Positions 7,855-15,946 of a stretch of 64,000 bases of DNA are shown one piece after another. A program made the position numbers and the translations under genes. Location: contig NZ_CP163525.1 of assembly GCF_041080655.1 (NCBI RefSeq), forward strand, positions 8,494,001 through 8,558,000, given 5' to 3'. The notes under the pieces are model-generated. The model searched no databases. It had not been told where the DNA came from and saw nothing but the letters and a program-made list of their open reading frames with translations. Origin of the DNA: Streptomyces sp. CG4 (GTDB taxonomy: Bacteria > Actinomycetota > Actinomycetes > Streptomycetales > Streptomycetaceae). Numbering within the stretch: the stretch's first letter is position 1; every line of letters begins with the position of its first letter.

Positions 7855-8868
7855 TCATCGCGCGCTCCGTCCGGGGAGTGCCGGGAGGACCTTCTCGGCG
7901 ATGTCGATCAGGGCGCTGTCGTCGGGGAGGGCTCCGGACGTGCTCCACACGGTGATGTCGTAGGAGCCGCCCCGGTCGTCTTTGCCGAGGGCCACAGACA
8001 GTGTCCGGGCCAGGGGGCCTTGTTCGACGGGGCCGCCGCTGGTTCCGCCGGTCCCGAGACTGATCTTCAGCTTCATGGTGTGATCCGAGGAGAAGACCGC
8101 GGGCCGGCCGAGGATCGTACGCGTCTCGATGTTCTGCTCGTTCCCGATCTTCTCCAGCTTCACGTACTGGGCTATGGACAACTCGTTGTAGGTGGCTGAC
8201 ATATTCACGGTGTACGTGTCGAACACGACCTCGGCCTCTGGCTCGGCGACCTTCCCATTGGTCAGGGCAGCGGTGCCGTTGCTGCCGGAAGCCGTGGTCG
8301 CGGTTTCTCCCGGCGTTCCGAGGAGCCGGGCGAGATCGGGCCGGTTGAGTGCCTTGCACAGTTGGTCACCGGTCACAGCCTGGGGCGTCGTCTTGTATGC
8401 CTTCGGCAGTTCCTCGTGTTCCTGGGCCGAACACGAGGCGGGCTTCGGCGTGTTGTCAGCGGACGGCAGCACGTGCGGAGCCACCCACAACGCGGCCCCG
8501 AGAGCCCCGAACACGGCTACGGCCGCGACGGCCTGGCCCCACGCGTTGGGCTCCTTCTCCGGAGCGACCGGGCCCGGAACCGGCACGGCTGCCGCCTGGG
8601 TCTGGGCCTGCGCGGCCGCATCGGTCACCGGTCCGACTGCGGGCGCGGTGGTCGCCGTGTTTGGGTTCCGGCGTGCGCGCAGCGCCCGGACCACCGTGTA
8701 GACACGAATCCCGGTGAACACGAGGAACACCACACCGAGACCAGCCGCGGCCGGGTCATCGTCGCGGACGGCGAGGTAGATGATGCGGACGCCGAGAACG
8801 GACCCGACCGCGATGAGCAGGGGCTCGCGGACCCAGAACGGCAGGAGACGGAGGAGGAAACCGAGCAT
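7855..8868 (-). CDS. Conserved Streptomyces membrane protein (DUF6215-like)
   Basis: A 337-residue protein with two N-terminal membrane helices (LLIAVGSVLGVRIIYLAV and AAGLGVVFLVFTGIRVYTVV), an Ala/Pro/Gln-rich cytoplasmic linker, and a third helix (AVAAVAVFGALGAALWVA) near residue 120. The remaining about 190 residues should lie outside the cell and contain two Cys (PASCSAQEH, GDQLCKAL). The phrase NAWGQAVAAVAV before the third helix is typical of proteins annotated DUF6215, from memory. The role is unknown. It ends where the decayed sequence of the 7.2-7.85 kb region begins. Confidence 0.6.
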   Translation of the reverse strand: MLGFLLRLLPFWVREPLLIAVGSVLGVRIIYLAVRDDDPAAAGLGVVFLVFTGIRVYTVVRALRARRNPNTATTAPAVGPVTDAAAQAQTQAAAVPVPGPVAPEKEPNAWGQAVAAVAVFGALGAALWVAPHVLPSADNTPKPASCSAQEHEELPKAYKTTPQAVTGDQLCKALNRPDLARLLGTPGETATTASGSNGTAALTNGKVAEPEAEVVFDTYTVNMSATYNELSIAQYVKLEKIGNEQNIETRTILGRPAVFSSDHTMKLKISLGTGGTSGGPVEQGPLARTLSVALGKDDRGGSYDITVWSTSGALPDDSALIDIAEKVLPALPGRSAR

Positions 8869-8935
8869 CCGGTGATCTCACCAGGACTGGATCAGCCGCG
8901 CTGTGGCGGAGGCCATAGTTCCGCGGTTGGTGGGT

Positions 8936-9190
8936 TCAGGACGCTTCGGATCGCGTGCGGGTGAAGTAGTCGCAATGACCCAGGTCGAGTTTGAACACCA
9001 TGCCGTACCAGCCACTGATGGCAGCGACTGTCCCGGACTCCGGTTCCCGCGGACACCGGCTGAGGGGTGGGCCGTTGGCGGAGCAGTTGTCCGGTTCTGT
9101 GATCTTCGAGGACAAGGACCGGGCTGGACCGCTCATCATCTTGCAGCCATCGAGGTAAGCGGACGTCGCGACGGGGCCGTCCGGTGTCCG
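8936..9190 (-). pseudogene. Possible C-terminal gene remnant
   Basis: The minus frame ends with SAYLDGCKMMSGPARSLSS, KITEPDNCSANGPPLSRC and SGWYGMVFKLDLGHCDYF. This is compositionally plausible protein with three Cys. Upstream of about 9190 the same frame becomes Arg/Ser/Thr-rich and unlike protein, so a frameshift or truncation is likely. I do not recognise the family. Confidence 0.25.
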
Positions 9191-9425
9191 TGTCCGGTCC
9201 AGCTTGAACCCGTCCCGGATTGGCCTTAAGCGCCTCGTTCCGCTGTAGGCCGAGGAAGGTGTGAACGACCTCGTTCTCAGCGTTCGCCGCGTCGAGGTGG
9301 TGAAGGATCGCGTGGAGGCGGGCCGATCCGGAGGGAGGTTGTTCATGTGTCTCATCGTGCGGCTCGCGGCATGCGTATGCGGCTCCAGTGACAGCGAGTA
9401 CATCAACTGATAGGGGGCTGACCGC

Positions 9426-9995
9426 ATGACAGCGATGGCGGGCGCGCCGTGGTCGGTGGTGTTGGACTACTCGCAGGGCGCGGCCTTCGCATTGGGCGTC
9501 CGTGACGCGCTCGGGATCACCGATCCCCTGGGTCTGCCGGCTGTCGACCCGCCGCTGACGCTGGTCATCGAACCGGCCGTGGAGGCCGACGGAGAGACCG
9601 ATGCTCTGTGGCGGCGCTGGTGGGACCGGGCCCTGTCCCCCGCCGGGCAGGAGGAACCGGGACCCACGTTGCCGCCAGAGGGCCTGCTCGGTCAGGTCGT
9701 CAGGGGAAATCTCGACACCCTTCACCGGTGGAGTGCCGCCCGCAAGCGCGAGGTCGCCGAGGCCACCAGACCCACCCGGGCCGTTCCCAGGCTGCGGGAC
9801 GCGCTGCGCGAGTACGAGCAGACCACGGGGATCCGTGTCGGAGGATTCCGACTCCAGGTGACCGCAGTGCCGGTTTCCGGGCCAGTGTTCCTCTCGCTTG
9901 ATGGTGACCGGCTCATCGTCAGCATCACTCTCCTGCGCGACCGAGCCGAGTATCTCCGGCGCGTGCTGGCGCACGTCGGCTCGACACGCGACTGA
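9426..9995 (+). CDS. Hypothetical protein
   Basis: A 189-residue soluble protein that starts at ATG 9426 with AGGGGG 9 bases upstream. Codon bias is strong through the frame. It begins MTAMAGAPWSVVLDYSQGA and ends with a predicted alpha/beta part (GGFRLQVTAVPVSGPVFLSL, then DRLIVSITLLRDRAEYL). There is no signal peptide or membrane helix, and I do not recognise the family. It stands alone between decayed genes. Confidence 0.55.
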   Translation: MTAMAGAPWSVVLDYSQGAAFALGVRDALGITDPLGLPAVDPPLTLVIEPAVEADGETDALWRRWWDRALSPAGQEEPGPTLPPEGLLGQVVRGNLDTLHRWSAARKREVAEATRPTRAVPRLRDALREYEQTTGIRVGGFRLQVTAVPVSGPVFLSLDGDRLIVSITLLRDRAEYLRRVLAHVGSTRD

Positions 9996-10085
9996 ACCAC
10001 GGCCCACGGAAGAGCGGCCACAGTCCCCCTGTAGCCTCGCAGTTGGGGTGGGAAGTATCTGCTCGTTTTCTTGAACAGTTCAGCG

Positions 10086-10316
10086 TCACGGCCGCTGAAC
10101 TTGGGCTCCCGAAGCTGGACATGGCCAGAAGTCGGCACCGCCGAAGTGGGCGGCGCTGCTGAAGGTAGCCCTGTCGAAGTCGACGTAGCAACTGAACTGG
10201 ACCCCGAGGAAATCGCCGTCAGTAGTGACGCGGTGATAGAGGTCGGCGCCGGGCCGTAGGCCAGCAAGGTAGGCGGCGCGGTCGGCGTCGGCGAGGAGGG
10301 CCAGGCATGCGGTGTG
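10086..10316 (-). pseudogene. Pentapeptide-repeat protein remnant
   Basis: The minus frame gives HTACLALLADADRAAYLAGL and RPGADLYHR, then SCYVDFDRATFSSAAHFGGA and DFW before stopping. The first block is the N-terminal signature of Streptomyces pentapeptide proteins (HTACLAHLADADR..YLAGL.PGAD). The second contains A(D/N)F-type pentapeptide units. Intact homologues have long repeat arrays and transmembrane helices, but here only two to three repeats remain and no start is evident. It is a truncated remnant. Confidence 0.5.
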
Positions 10317-10453
10317 CGGCGTGCAGCGCGCCGGCACCGACGAGCCGGCCGAGGTGCGTATCTCCGAGCCCTGGCCGCCCTTTCTGACCGCCCGATCGCT
10401 GGCCCGGTCCGCGTACGGGACGGTGGAGCCAACGCACTCGCAGCTCGTGGCGG

Positions 10454-10627
10454 TCAGGCGAGCGTCGTGAAGGCTTCGCGGAGCCGATCGGCCTGCCGAG
10501 CCCGGTAAGTAGCCTGCCGGTACGCGGCACCGCAGTAGACCGCATCGCGACGGGTGACCGTGCCCGGGGGCAACGCGGCGGTCGCACATGGGGCACACAG
10601 ACGAGGGGAGACCGCCACGGGCCGGAC
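10454..10627 (-). pseudogene. Small Cys-rich (zinc-ribbon-like) ORF or remnant
   Basis: The minus frame reads RLCAPCATAALPPGTVTRRD, AVYCGAAYRQATYRARQAD and RLREAF. The CxxC...YC pattern resembles short zinc-ribbon proteins of Streptomyces accessory DNA, with the expected fourth Cys replaced by Tyr. No good ATG or ribosome site is visible; a GTG near 10627 is possible. A second similar piece lies at 11245-11343. Confidence 0.3.
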
Positions 10628-10770
10628 CTGCGGTGGCTCTCCCCACTGACCTGGGTTCGGAGTCTGCTTCGTGAACGGAGGGTGCGCTTCCTCTGGTGTG
10701 TGATCAGCCCTGTTGGAGGATTCCGGCGCGGCTGCCCGAAGTGGGCGGCCTCAACGGGGAGGATTCTGCC

Positions 10771-11093
10771 TTGAAGCTGAGCCACATAGCCCGTAGTGCG
10801 GCGGTCGCCGCACTCGCCGCCGGTGCCATCGCGATCGGCACCGGCGCCGCGCACGCCAACCCGCCGGGGACTCAGGGCAACTGCCGCGCGGACTGGACAG
10901 CAACGGCTCCACCACGCAGGTCCACGACTACGGATGCCACGGCTGGGAGCCCCTGGGCTACTACGCGGCGGACTGGAGCGCGTACTACCCGGGCAGCGGA
11001 ATCTACGTCTTCCAGTACGGGTACTGGGGCACGCCTCCTGGCGGCTCATACGGCTACTACGGCGGCGTCCAGTCGCCGCGCGTCTCCGTCTGA
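10771..11093 (+). pseudogene. Small secreted protein gene with frameshift
   Basis: TTG 10771 follows GGGGAGGA at ideal spacing and begins a clean signal peptide (LKLSHIARSAAVAALAAGAI, cleavage near AHA). The signal-peptide frame remains open but becomes Thr/Ala/Arg nonsense after about 10880. The +2 frame from about 10890 continues with protein-like sequence (DSNGSTTQVHDYGCHGWEPL, then SGIYVFQYGYWGTPPGGSYG) to TGA 11091-11093. A one- or two-base indel near 10880-10895 therefore separates signal and mature parts. The Tyr/Gly-rich mature domain is of unknown function. A sequencing error is possible. Confidence 0.55.
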
Positions 11094-11244
11094 ACGCCTG
11101 CCGAGAGGTGCCGAGACGCCCGCAGGCGTCGTGCCGGACCGGCTGATGTGCGCGGGGTGAGGCTGGCCGGCCCAGCCACATGGCGCCAACCTCTCGACCG
11201 CGGGAAGTAGAACCGCCCCAGGCCCAGGTCAGCACTGCGGCGGT

Positions 11245-11343
11245 TACTGGCTCGCACTTCCGCGAGCAGTACCGGGCGTCGCTCCGAGCGGTCACCCGCA
11301 GTGGCCTCCAGCAGTACCCGCACCGAAGGGTTCGCCCGGCCAT
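11245..11343 (-). pseudogene. Zinc-ribbon fragment
   Basis: A short minus-strand piece reads RCGYCWRPLRVTARSDARYC followed by SRKC, a CxxC...CxxxC zinc-ribbon pattern. It is related in style to the remnant at 10454-10627. There is no continuation in frame, and it is probably debris. Confidence 0.3.
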
Positions 11344-11453
11344 AGCTACACGGTACGACGCGCCCGGCGGGCGAGGTGCCTCAGGTGCCTGTGACGCTGA
11401 TCATGCTCTGACCTGTGAAAAGAAGCGATTCCCCAGATAACAGTAGTGATGGT

Positions 11454-11567
11454 CCACTTTTTGAGCACCATGCGGTGGTCCTGCTCGCCACGGCCGCCCC
11501 GTCCCACATTCTTCGGAAGGTGCGGCTCCGGCAGCGCCCACTCGACGTCCGAAAGATCACCCCGCCT
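11454..11567 (-). pseudogene. IS5-type transposase N-terminal scrap
   Basis: The minus frame reads RRGDLSDVEWALPEPHLPKN and VGRGGRGEQDHRMVLKKW. This matches the start of IS5-family transposases (pattern RRGDLSDAEWALLEPHLP). It diverges within 40 residues and lacks everything downstream. The region from 11568 to 11798 contains nothing else I can support. Confidence 0.55.
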
Positions 11568-11798
11568 CACGCTGAGCAGAACGAGACACCAGCAGGGGCG
11601 GTCATGCGACCCACCGGACAGGCCCCAAGAGTCTCGTGTCATCCGGGCGGAGCCGAGAACTCCCGATCCCGCAGACTTTTGCCGTTCCTCCGGTCGGTTG
11701 ATGCCGGGATGTTCAACCGGGTCACTGCCGTCGTCCTGGTCGGGCTTGCCGGTGATTTCCTCGTCCTGGGAACGTGGTTCGGCGTTCCAGCGACCGGT

Positions 11799-12551
11799 CT
11801 ACGCCTTGGTGGGTCGTAGGGAGGCCGGTGTACGCCCGATGAAGTCCCGTGCCGTACGGGCGAGGTGGGCCTGGTCGGCGAAGCCCGCGGTGGCTGCGGC
11901 CAGGGCGGCAGTACCATCCGGCAGGCCGGCGATCGCGGTACGGAGCCTGCCCCATCGCCGTAAGCGGGCGAGCGTGATCCCCACCTCCTGCCGGACCAAC
12001 GCGCGCAGCCGCGGTGCCGACAGTCCGACTTCATCGGCGACGGAGGCCAGGGGCATGTCCGGATCGCGCAGCATACATACGTGCACGGCGTGGGCGACTC
12101 TCGGATCGAGCGGGACCGGGTTCCCTGTGACGGCCCGCAGCTCGGCGTACCCGGCAGCCAGATCCTCGTGGATGCCGGGGCCGTCGGAATCAGCGGTGCC
12201 GAGCGCGGCGAGCAGGCGACGGACCTCACCCGCATCCAGTCGTATCGGCCCCGGGCACGACGGCAACAGCCAGGAGTCGATGAACAAGGCGACGTAGGGC
12301 GAGGTGGCCGCACAGAGGTGGGCCAGCTGGGGCGGAACGATCAGCCCGGCCGCCGCTGTCAAGTGCCATCCTGGCTGGGCGAGTTCGGCGTGGCCGCCGA
12401 GCGGCAGCACGGCTTTCCACGCGGGCAGCAGGTGCCGGGAGACACGGAACGGGCGGGACTCGGCGAACATGGTCGCCTCGGTGCCGGCGGCGAAGACGAT
12501 GCGGCGATCGTTTTGTTCAAGCTCCCAGGCATGAGGCGACCGGATCATCAT
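11799..12551 (-). CDS. AraC-family transcriptional regulator
   Basis: A protein of about 250 residues with an N-terminal cupin-like ligand-binding part (FRVSRHLLPAWKAVLPLGGH, then AAGLIVPPQLAHLCA) and a C-terminal AraC domain. The C-terminal domain has two helix-turn-helices (MPLASVADEVGLSAPRLRAL, then GFADQAHLARTARDFIGRTP). The start is uncertain: tandem ATGs at 12551/12548 lie only 3 bases from the ATG of the divergent DoxX gene, and an internal ATG (MFAESRPF) also exists. The head-to-head arrangement suggests it controls the DoxX gene and itself. Confidence 0.8.
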   Translation of the reverse strand: MMIRSPHAWELEQNDRRIVFAAGTEATMFAESRPFRVSRHLLPAWKAVLPLGGHAELAQPGWHLTAAAGLIVPPQLAHLCAATSPYVALFIDSWLLPSCPGPIRLDAGEVRRLLAALGTADSDGPGIHEDLAAGYAELRAVTGNPVPLDPRVAHAVHVCMLRDPDMPLASVADEVGLSAPRLRALVRQEVGITLARLRRWGRLRTAIAGLPDGTAALAAATAGFADQAHLARTARDFIGRTPASLRPTKA

Positions 12552-12554
12552 GTC

Positions 12555-12926
12555 ATGCACGCTATCGCTGCCGTCGCCTTGGCGGTGTTCCTGGCCGTCA
12601 CGGGGGTCATGCACTTTTTACTCCCCGGCTACTTCCGCATGCTGGTCCCCGCATGGCTTCGCCGCGAGCGGCTGCTCGTGGCCGCCACCGGGGCGACGGA
12701 GGTCGTCGTGGGAGGGCTCGTGCTGGTTCCGTGGAGCAGACTGGCCGGGGGCTGGGCCGCGGCCATCCTGATCACCTGTTACCAGGTGTCTCACGTGGAC
12801 GCGCTGCGACGTGCGCGGCCGGATCGGCCCCGGTTGCTGGAGCGGCCGGCCGGCGCGGTGGCTCGACTGGTGGTGAACGTCCTGTACATCGCCTGGGCGG
12901 TCGCCGTGGCCAGATCCGCTGCCTGA
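12555..12926 (+). CDS. DoxX-like membrane protein
   Basis: A 123-residue integral membrane protein with four predicted helices: HAIAAVALAVFLAVTGVMHF, LLVAATGATEVVVGGLVLVP, AAAILITCYQVSHV and VVNVLYIAWAVAVA. The motif TGVMHFLLPGYFRMLVPAWL at the end of helix 1 is typical of the DoxX/DUF4267 small membrane protein group. The ATG at 12555 has no ribosome site and sits 3 bases from the divergent AraC start, so one or both transcripts may be leaderless. DoxX proteins are linked to redox or oxidative-stress membrane functions; its job here is unknown. Confidence 0.75.
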   Translation: MHAIAAVALAVFLAVTGVMHFLLPGYFRMLVPAWLRRERLLVAATGATEVVVGGLVLVPWSRLAGGWAAAILITCYQVSHVDALRRARPDRPRLLERPAGAVARLVVNVLYIAWAVAVARSAA

Positions 12927-13000
12927 CCCCGATGCGCGGCGACCGAATGTCCGAGACGGCACCGAAAAACCGCCTCTAGTCACAGAGGCAGCCCCCATTC

Positions 13001-13192
13001 ATGAGTCACCGCATCGTCGTCCTGGGCGCCGGTCACGCCGGTCTGCTGGCCGCCAAGCGCCTCGCCCGCAGGCTGCACCGCAGCGGCGCCACCGTCACGC
13101 TGGTCAATGCCTCGGACCGGTTCGTCGAACGGGTCCGGCTCCATCAACTCGCCGCCGGACAGCGGCTGAAGGCTGCCGAGGCTGTGCAGTGA
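13001..13192 (+). pseudogene. Truncated NAD(P)/FAD-dependent oxidoreductase
   Basis: The 63 codons encode the N-terminal Rossmann segment of a type-II NADH dehydrogenase-like oxidoreductase: HRIVVLGAGHAGLLAAKRLA with the GxGxxG loop, then ATVTLVNASDRFVERVRLHQ. Family members are about 400 residues, so the rest of the gene has been lost. The 3' junction reads RLKAAEAVQ and then stop, leading into the quinone oxidoreductase promoter. Confidence 0.75.
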
Positions 13193-13305
13193 GCGAGACC
13201 AAGTGCCGAGGCGGACACGACCTTCCGGGGTTGGCGATGGATGCGGGCTGGCCGCCTGGACCCCGTCACCCCAGGCACGCGAGACGGTGGGCATACATTG
13301 CCGTC

Positions 13306-14259
13306 ATGCGAACCGTAGTGATCGATTCCCGAGGAACCTTCCAGTTGGAGCAGCGTTCGGAGCCGGTCGCGGGGCCGGAGGCCGTGGTGGTCCGGGTGCG
13401 GGCCGCTGGACTCAACGCAGCCGACTTGCAGCAGGCACGGGGGGATTACCCGGCACCACCGGGATGGCCGGCCGACGTGCCCGGCCTGGAGGTCGCCGGC
13501 GAGGTCGAGCAGGTCGGAGCCGGTGTCACGGGGGTTGTGCCGGGGGACCGGGTGATGGCCCTGGTGGGCGGCGGCGCCCACGCCGAGCGGATCACGGTCC
13601 CCGCCGATCTCCTGCTGCCCCTGCCGCAGGGCCTGCCCTGGGAGGAGGCCGCCGGATTCCCGGAGGCGTTCAGTACCGCATGGGACGCCCTGGTCACCCA
13701 GGCCGGAGTCCGTGCCGGCGACCGGGTACTGGTCAGCGGAGCGGCGGGCGGGGTGGGCACGGCCATGGTGCAGGTCGCCGCGGTCTCCGGGGCGCACACC
13801 GTGGCCAGCGTGCGTCGGCCCGAACTCCATGACCGCGTGAAGGCACTCGCCGCGGATGGCCGGGTGGACGTCGTGACTCCCGATCAGGAAGCCGCGCACG
13901 CGCCGTACGACGTGATCGTGGAACTGGTCGGCGGTGAGGATTGCCTGCAGCGGGTCGCTCTGCTCCGTAGCCGGGGCAAGGTCCTTGTCGTCGGAGTCCA
14001 GGCCGGTACGACGGCGCCGCTGCGGATGTTCGATCTCATGCTCGCGCGTGCCCAGTTGATCGGCACCACCATTCGCGGGCGCTCACATGCCGAGAAGGTG
14101 CTCCTCGCCGCCACCGTGCGGACGTCCGTGGTGCCCTTGCTGGCACAGGGGCGGTTGCGGGTACCCGTCGACGCGGCCTTCCCGCTCGACCGGTTCGCCG
14201 ACGCCTATGCTCGCCTGGCCGGCCCGGGCAAGTTCGGCAAGGTCATCCTGCGGCCCTGA
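13306..14259 (+). CDS. NADPH:quinone oxidoreductase, zinc-type dehydrogenase superfamily
   Basis: A 317-residue medium-chain dehydrogenase of the quinone oxidoreductase branch. The N-terminal GroES-like domain reads VRVRAAGLNAADLQQARGDY and PGLEVAGEVEQVGAGV. It lacks the zinc-ligand Cys/His set, as expected for QOR enzymes. The Rossmann fold has the NADP loop SGAAGGVGTAMVQVA at about residue 145, and the C-terminus (ADAYARLAGPGKFGKVIL) is complete. A -10-like TACATT at 13294-13299 lies 6 bases before ATG 13306 and no ribosome site is present, so the message is probably leaderless. It likely reduces quinones or enones with NADPH. Confidence 0.88.
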   Translation: MRTVVIDSRGTFQLEQRSEPVAGPEAVVVRVRAAGLNAADLQQARGDYPAPPGWPADVPGLEVAGEVEQVGAGVTGVVPGDRVMALVGGGAHAERITVPADLLLPLPQGLPWEEAAGFPEAFSTAWDALVTQAGVRAGDRVLVSGAAGGVGTAMVQVAAVSGAHTVASVRRPELHDRVKALAADGRVDVVTPDQEAAHAPYDVIVELVGGEDCLQRVALLRSRGKVLVVGVQAGTTAPLRMFDLMLARAQLIGTTIRGRSHAEKVLLAATVRTSVVPLLAQGRLRVPVDAAFPLDRFADAYARLAGPGKFGKVILRP

Positions 14260-14333
14260 CGGTCTCGCTTCAGCTCCGCCCCGAGATTCTCACCGGCCCC
14301 CGGCTGCCGGTGGGGTTGGCCAAGAGGGTCCAC

Positions 14334-14540
14334 CGACCCGGACTCGGTGGCCGACGCGGTCGCCAAGGGCGAGCCCGAGGTGATCGTCCAACAGGTCACC
14401 GCGCTGAGCGGCCCGGTTGACTTGAAGAGCGTGACGCGCATGGAGGCTGCCATCGACCGGCTGCGCACCGAAGGGACCGGCCATCCGCTTGCCGCCGCAC
14501 GCGCCGTAGGTATCCGCAGGTTCGTGGCACTGCGCAACGT
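14334..14540 (+). pseudogene. NAD-dependent epimerase/SDR internal fragment
   Basis: The frame reads DSVADAVAKGEPEVIVQQVT, ALSGPVDLKSVTRMEAAIDR and PLAAARAVGIRRFVAL. This is an internal block of atypical SDR / NAD(P)H-binding epimerases (family pattern PEVIVHQMTALSG..DL, then LLAAARAVGVRRFVAQS). The nucleotide-binding N-terminus and the C-terminus are both missing. Confidence 0.6.
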
Positions 14541-14604
14541 CATGTGGAGGGAACCTACCGGCGGCTCGGCCACCGACGAGAGTGGCCGGATCGAGCCGAA
14601 CCCG

Positions 14605-15198
14605 TCACTCGCCTTGGGGGCCGTCGAAGGGAGTGCGGGACTTGTACAGCCTCTCGCGCTCCTTCAGGACTGAGTCCACCGCGTCCCGCACGGGGCTCTG
14701 CCTCCTGGCCTGTTCGGCTTCCTGCAAGGCTGCCTTCCGACGGTCGACTTCGCGGTGCTGTCTGATCCCGGTCGCCTGGACGTCGCGCCAGTGGTTCACC
14801 GACCACCAGAATTTGGTCAGGTGTGCGGGTTCCTGGGGGTCCAGCCCGAGAGCCGCCCATGTCTCGGGCTCCTCCAGGACCCTGTGGGCCCGCTGGGCAT
14901 CGGCCACCATGTCGAGCATGGCCAGCTCGGCACCCCACACCTTGACCCCTATGTCCTCCCACTGCTGCGGCGTGTATCCCTTGGCCAAGTGGTCCCTCTC
15001 CAGTTCGCGCAGCATTTGGAGCACGGTCGAGGCCGAGGCGGGCGGCGTGTCGCCTGGGGAGGGTTCGCCGCTGTGCTGGGCGGCCAGTTTGTCGGCGATC
15101 ACGAAGGGGAGCGAAGGCTGGGGCACCGCCTCCAGCGCCGTCAGGACGTCCTGACGGCTCGGTGTGTACGCCGGTTGATCCTGTCCGTCCGTTCCCAT
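14605..15198 (-). CDS. Hypothetical protein
   Basis: A 197-residue soluble, highly charged and mostly helical protein. ATG 15198 is preferred over the upstream extension because GGGGAG lies about 10 bases before it and codon bias begins there. Recognisable text includes VLTALEAVPQPSLPFVIADK, STVLQMLRELERDHLAKGYT and FWWSVNHWRDVQATGIRQHR. The C-terminus is a Lys/Arg/Glu-rich helix. No family is recognised. The next gene on the same strand (15366-15785) is also a charged helical protein and may belong with it. Confidence 0.55.
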   Translation of the reverse strand: MGTDGQDQPAYTPSRQDVLTALEAVPQPSLPFVIADKLAAQHSGEPSPGDTPPASASTVLQMLRELERDHLAKGYTPQQWEDIGVKVWGAELAMLDMVADAQRAHRVLEEPETWAALGLDPQEPAHLTKFWWSVNHWRDVQATGIRQHREVDRRKAALQEAEQARRQSPVRDAVDSVLKERERLYKSRTPFDGPQGE

Positions 15199-15365
15199 CT
15201 GCCCGCGCTCTCCCCGAAGTTGCCGGCCCCGGCGCCCATTCCACCGTACAACACATGGCTCAGCCAGGGGACTTGCTGTCGGCGCGCAGTCCCATGGGGA
15301 ACCTCCCACGATGGATCCGCTGACTCTGAGAGCCCGTTGAGGGAGGCACGCGTCAGCTGGGCATG

Positions 15366-15785
15366 CTAGGAATCGGGTCGATCGTAGACGGGATCGTAGG
15401 CATCCGTGTCGATGGGGAGCCTGCGCTTCTCGAGATGCCTCCGTAGCGCTGCCGCCGCGGTCCAGGCAGGGATCTCAAGGTTGTCCGCCCGCTGCTCGTC
15501 TTCCCGCGCCTTGTCGAGGGCATCATCCAAGCTGTCCCCTCGGGATCTCACCGACAACAGGGCGCCCAGGGTGGCCTGTTGGTTCAGGTCGCGGCGGACC
15601 TGGGCGAGGACGTCTCGGACCCCCACGAACGCGCGCCCGGAGGGAGAGCCTTGCGCGTCGACAACGCCGTGGACGACAGCCTTGTGTGCGGCGACGATCA
15701 GCCACGACTCCAGGGCGGCCAGGTGCCCGCGCCGCTCCCTGCGCCGACGCCACCCGCGATATGCCCGCCTCAAACGACCTGCCAC
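15366..15785 (-). CDS. Hypothetical helical protein
   Basis: A protein of up to 139 residues with a very basic N-terminus (RLRRAYRGWRRRRERRGHLA) and helical segments LESWLIVAAHKAVVHGVVD and FVGVRDVLAQVRRDLNQQAT, ending TDAYDPVYDRPDS. Codon bias supports it as coding. No signal peptide or membrane helix is obvious. I do not recognise the family. Confidence 0.5.
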   Translation of the reverse strand: MAGRLRRAYRGWRRRRERRGHLAALESWLIVAAHKAVVHGVVDAQGSPSGRAFVGVRDVLAQVRRDLNQQATLGALLSVRSRGDSLDDALDKAREDEQRADNLEIPAWTAAAALRRHLEKRRLPIDTDAYDPVYDRPDS

Positions 15786-15946
15786 AGCCCGCCCCCGATC
15801 TCTCGGCCTGTCATGGTCCTCACCAGGGTAGCGAGGCGTACGCCTCGGAGCTGTTCAGGTTGGCGCCGGCCAGTTTGATGTTGATAACCGCGTTGACGTC
15901 TGCGTGAGTGGTGTCCGCAGCCCGAGGGCACGTTCGAGGAAGGGTC

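Noticed and set aside
8903..9229. 108-codon plus-strand frame
   Set aside because: Composition is irregular and there is no ribosome site. The minus-strand remnant in the same place is more protein-like, though also doubtful.
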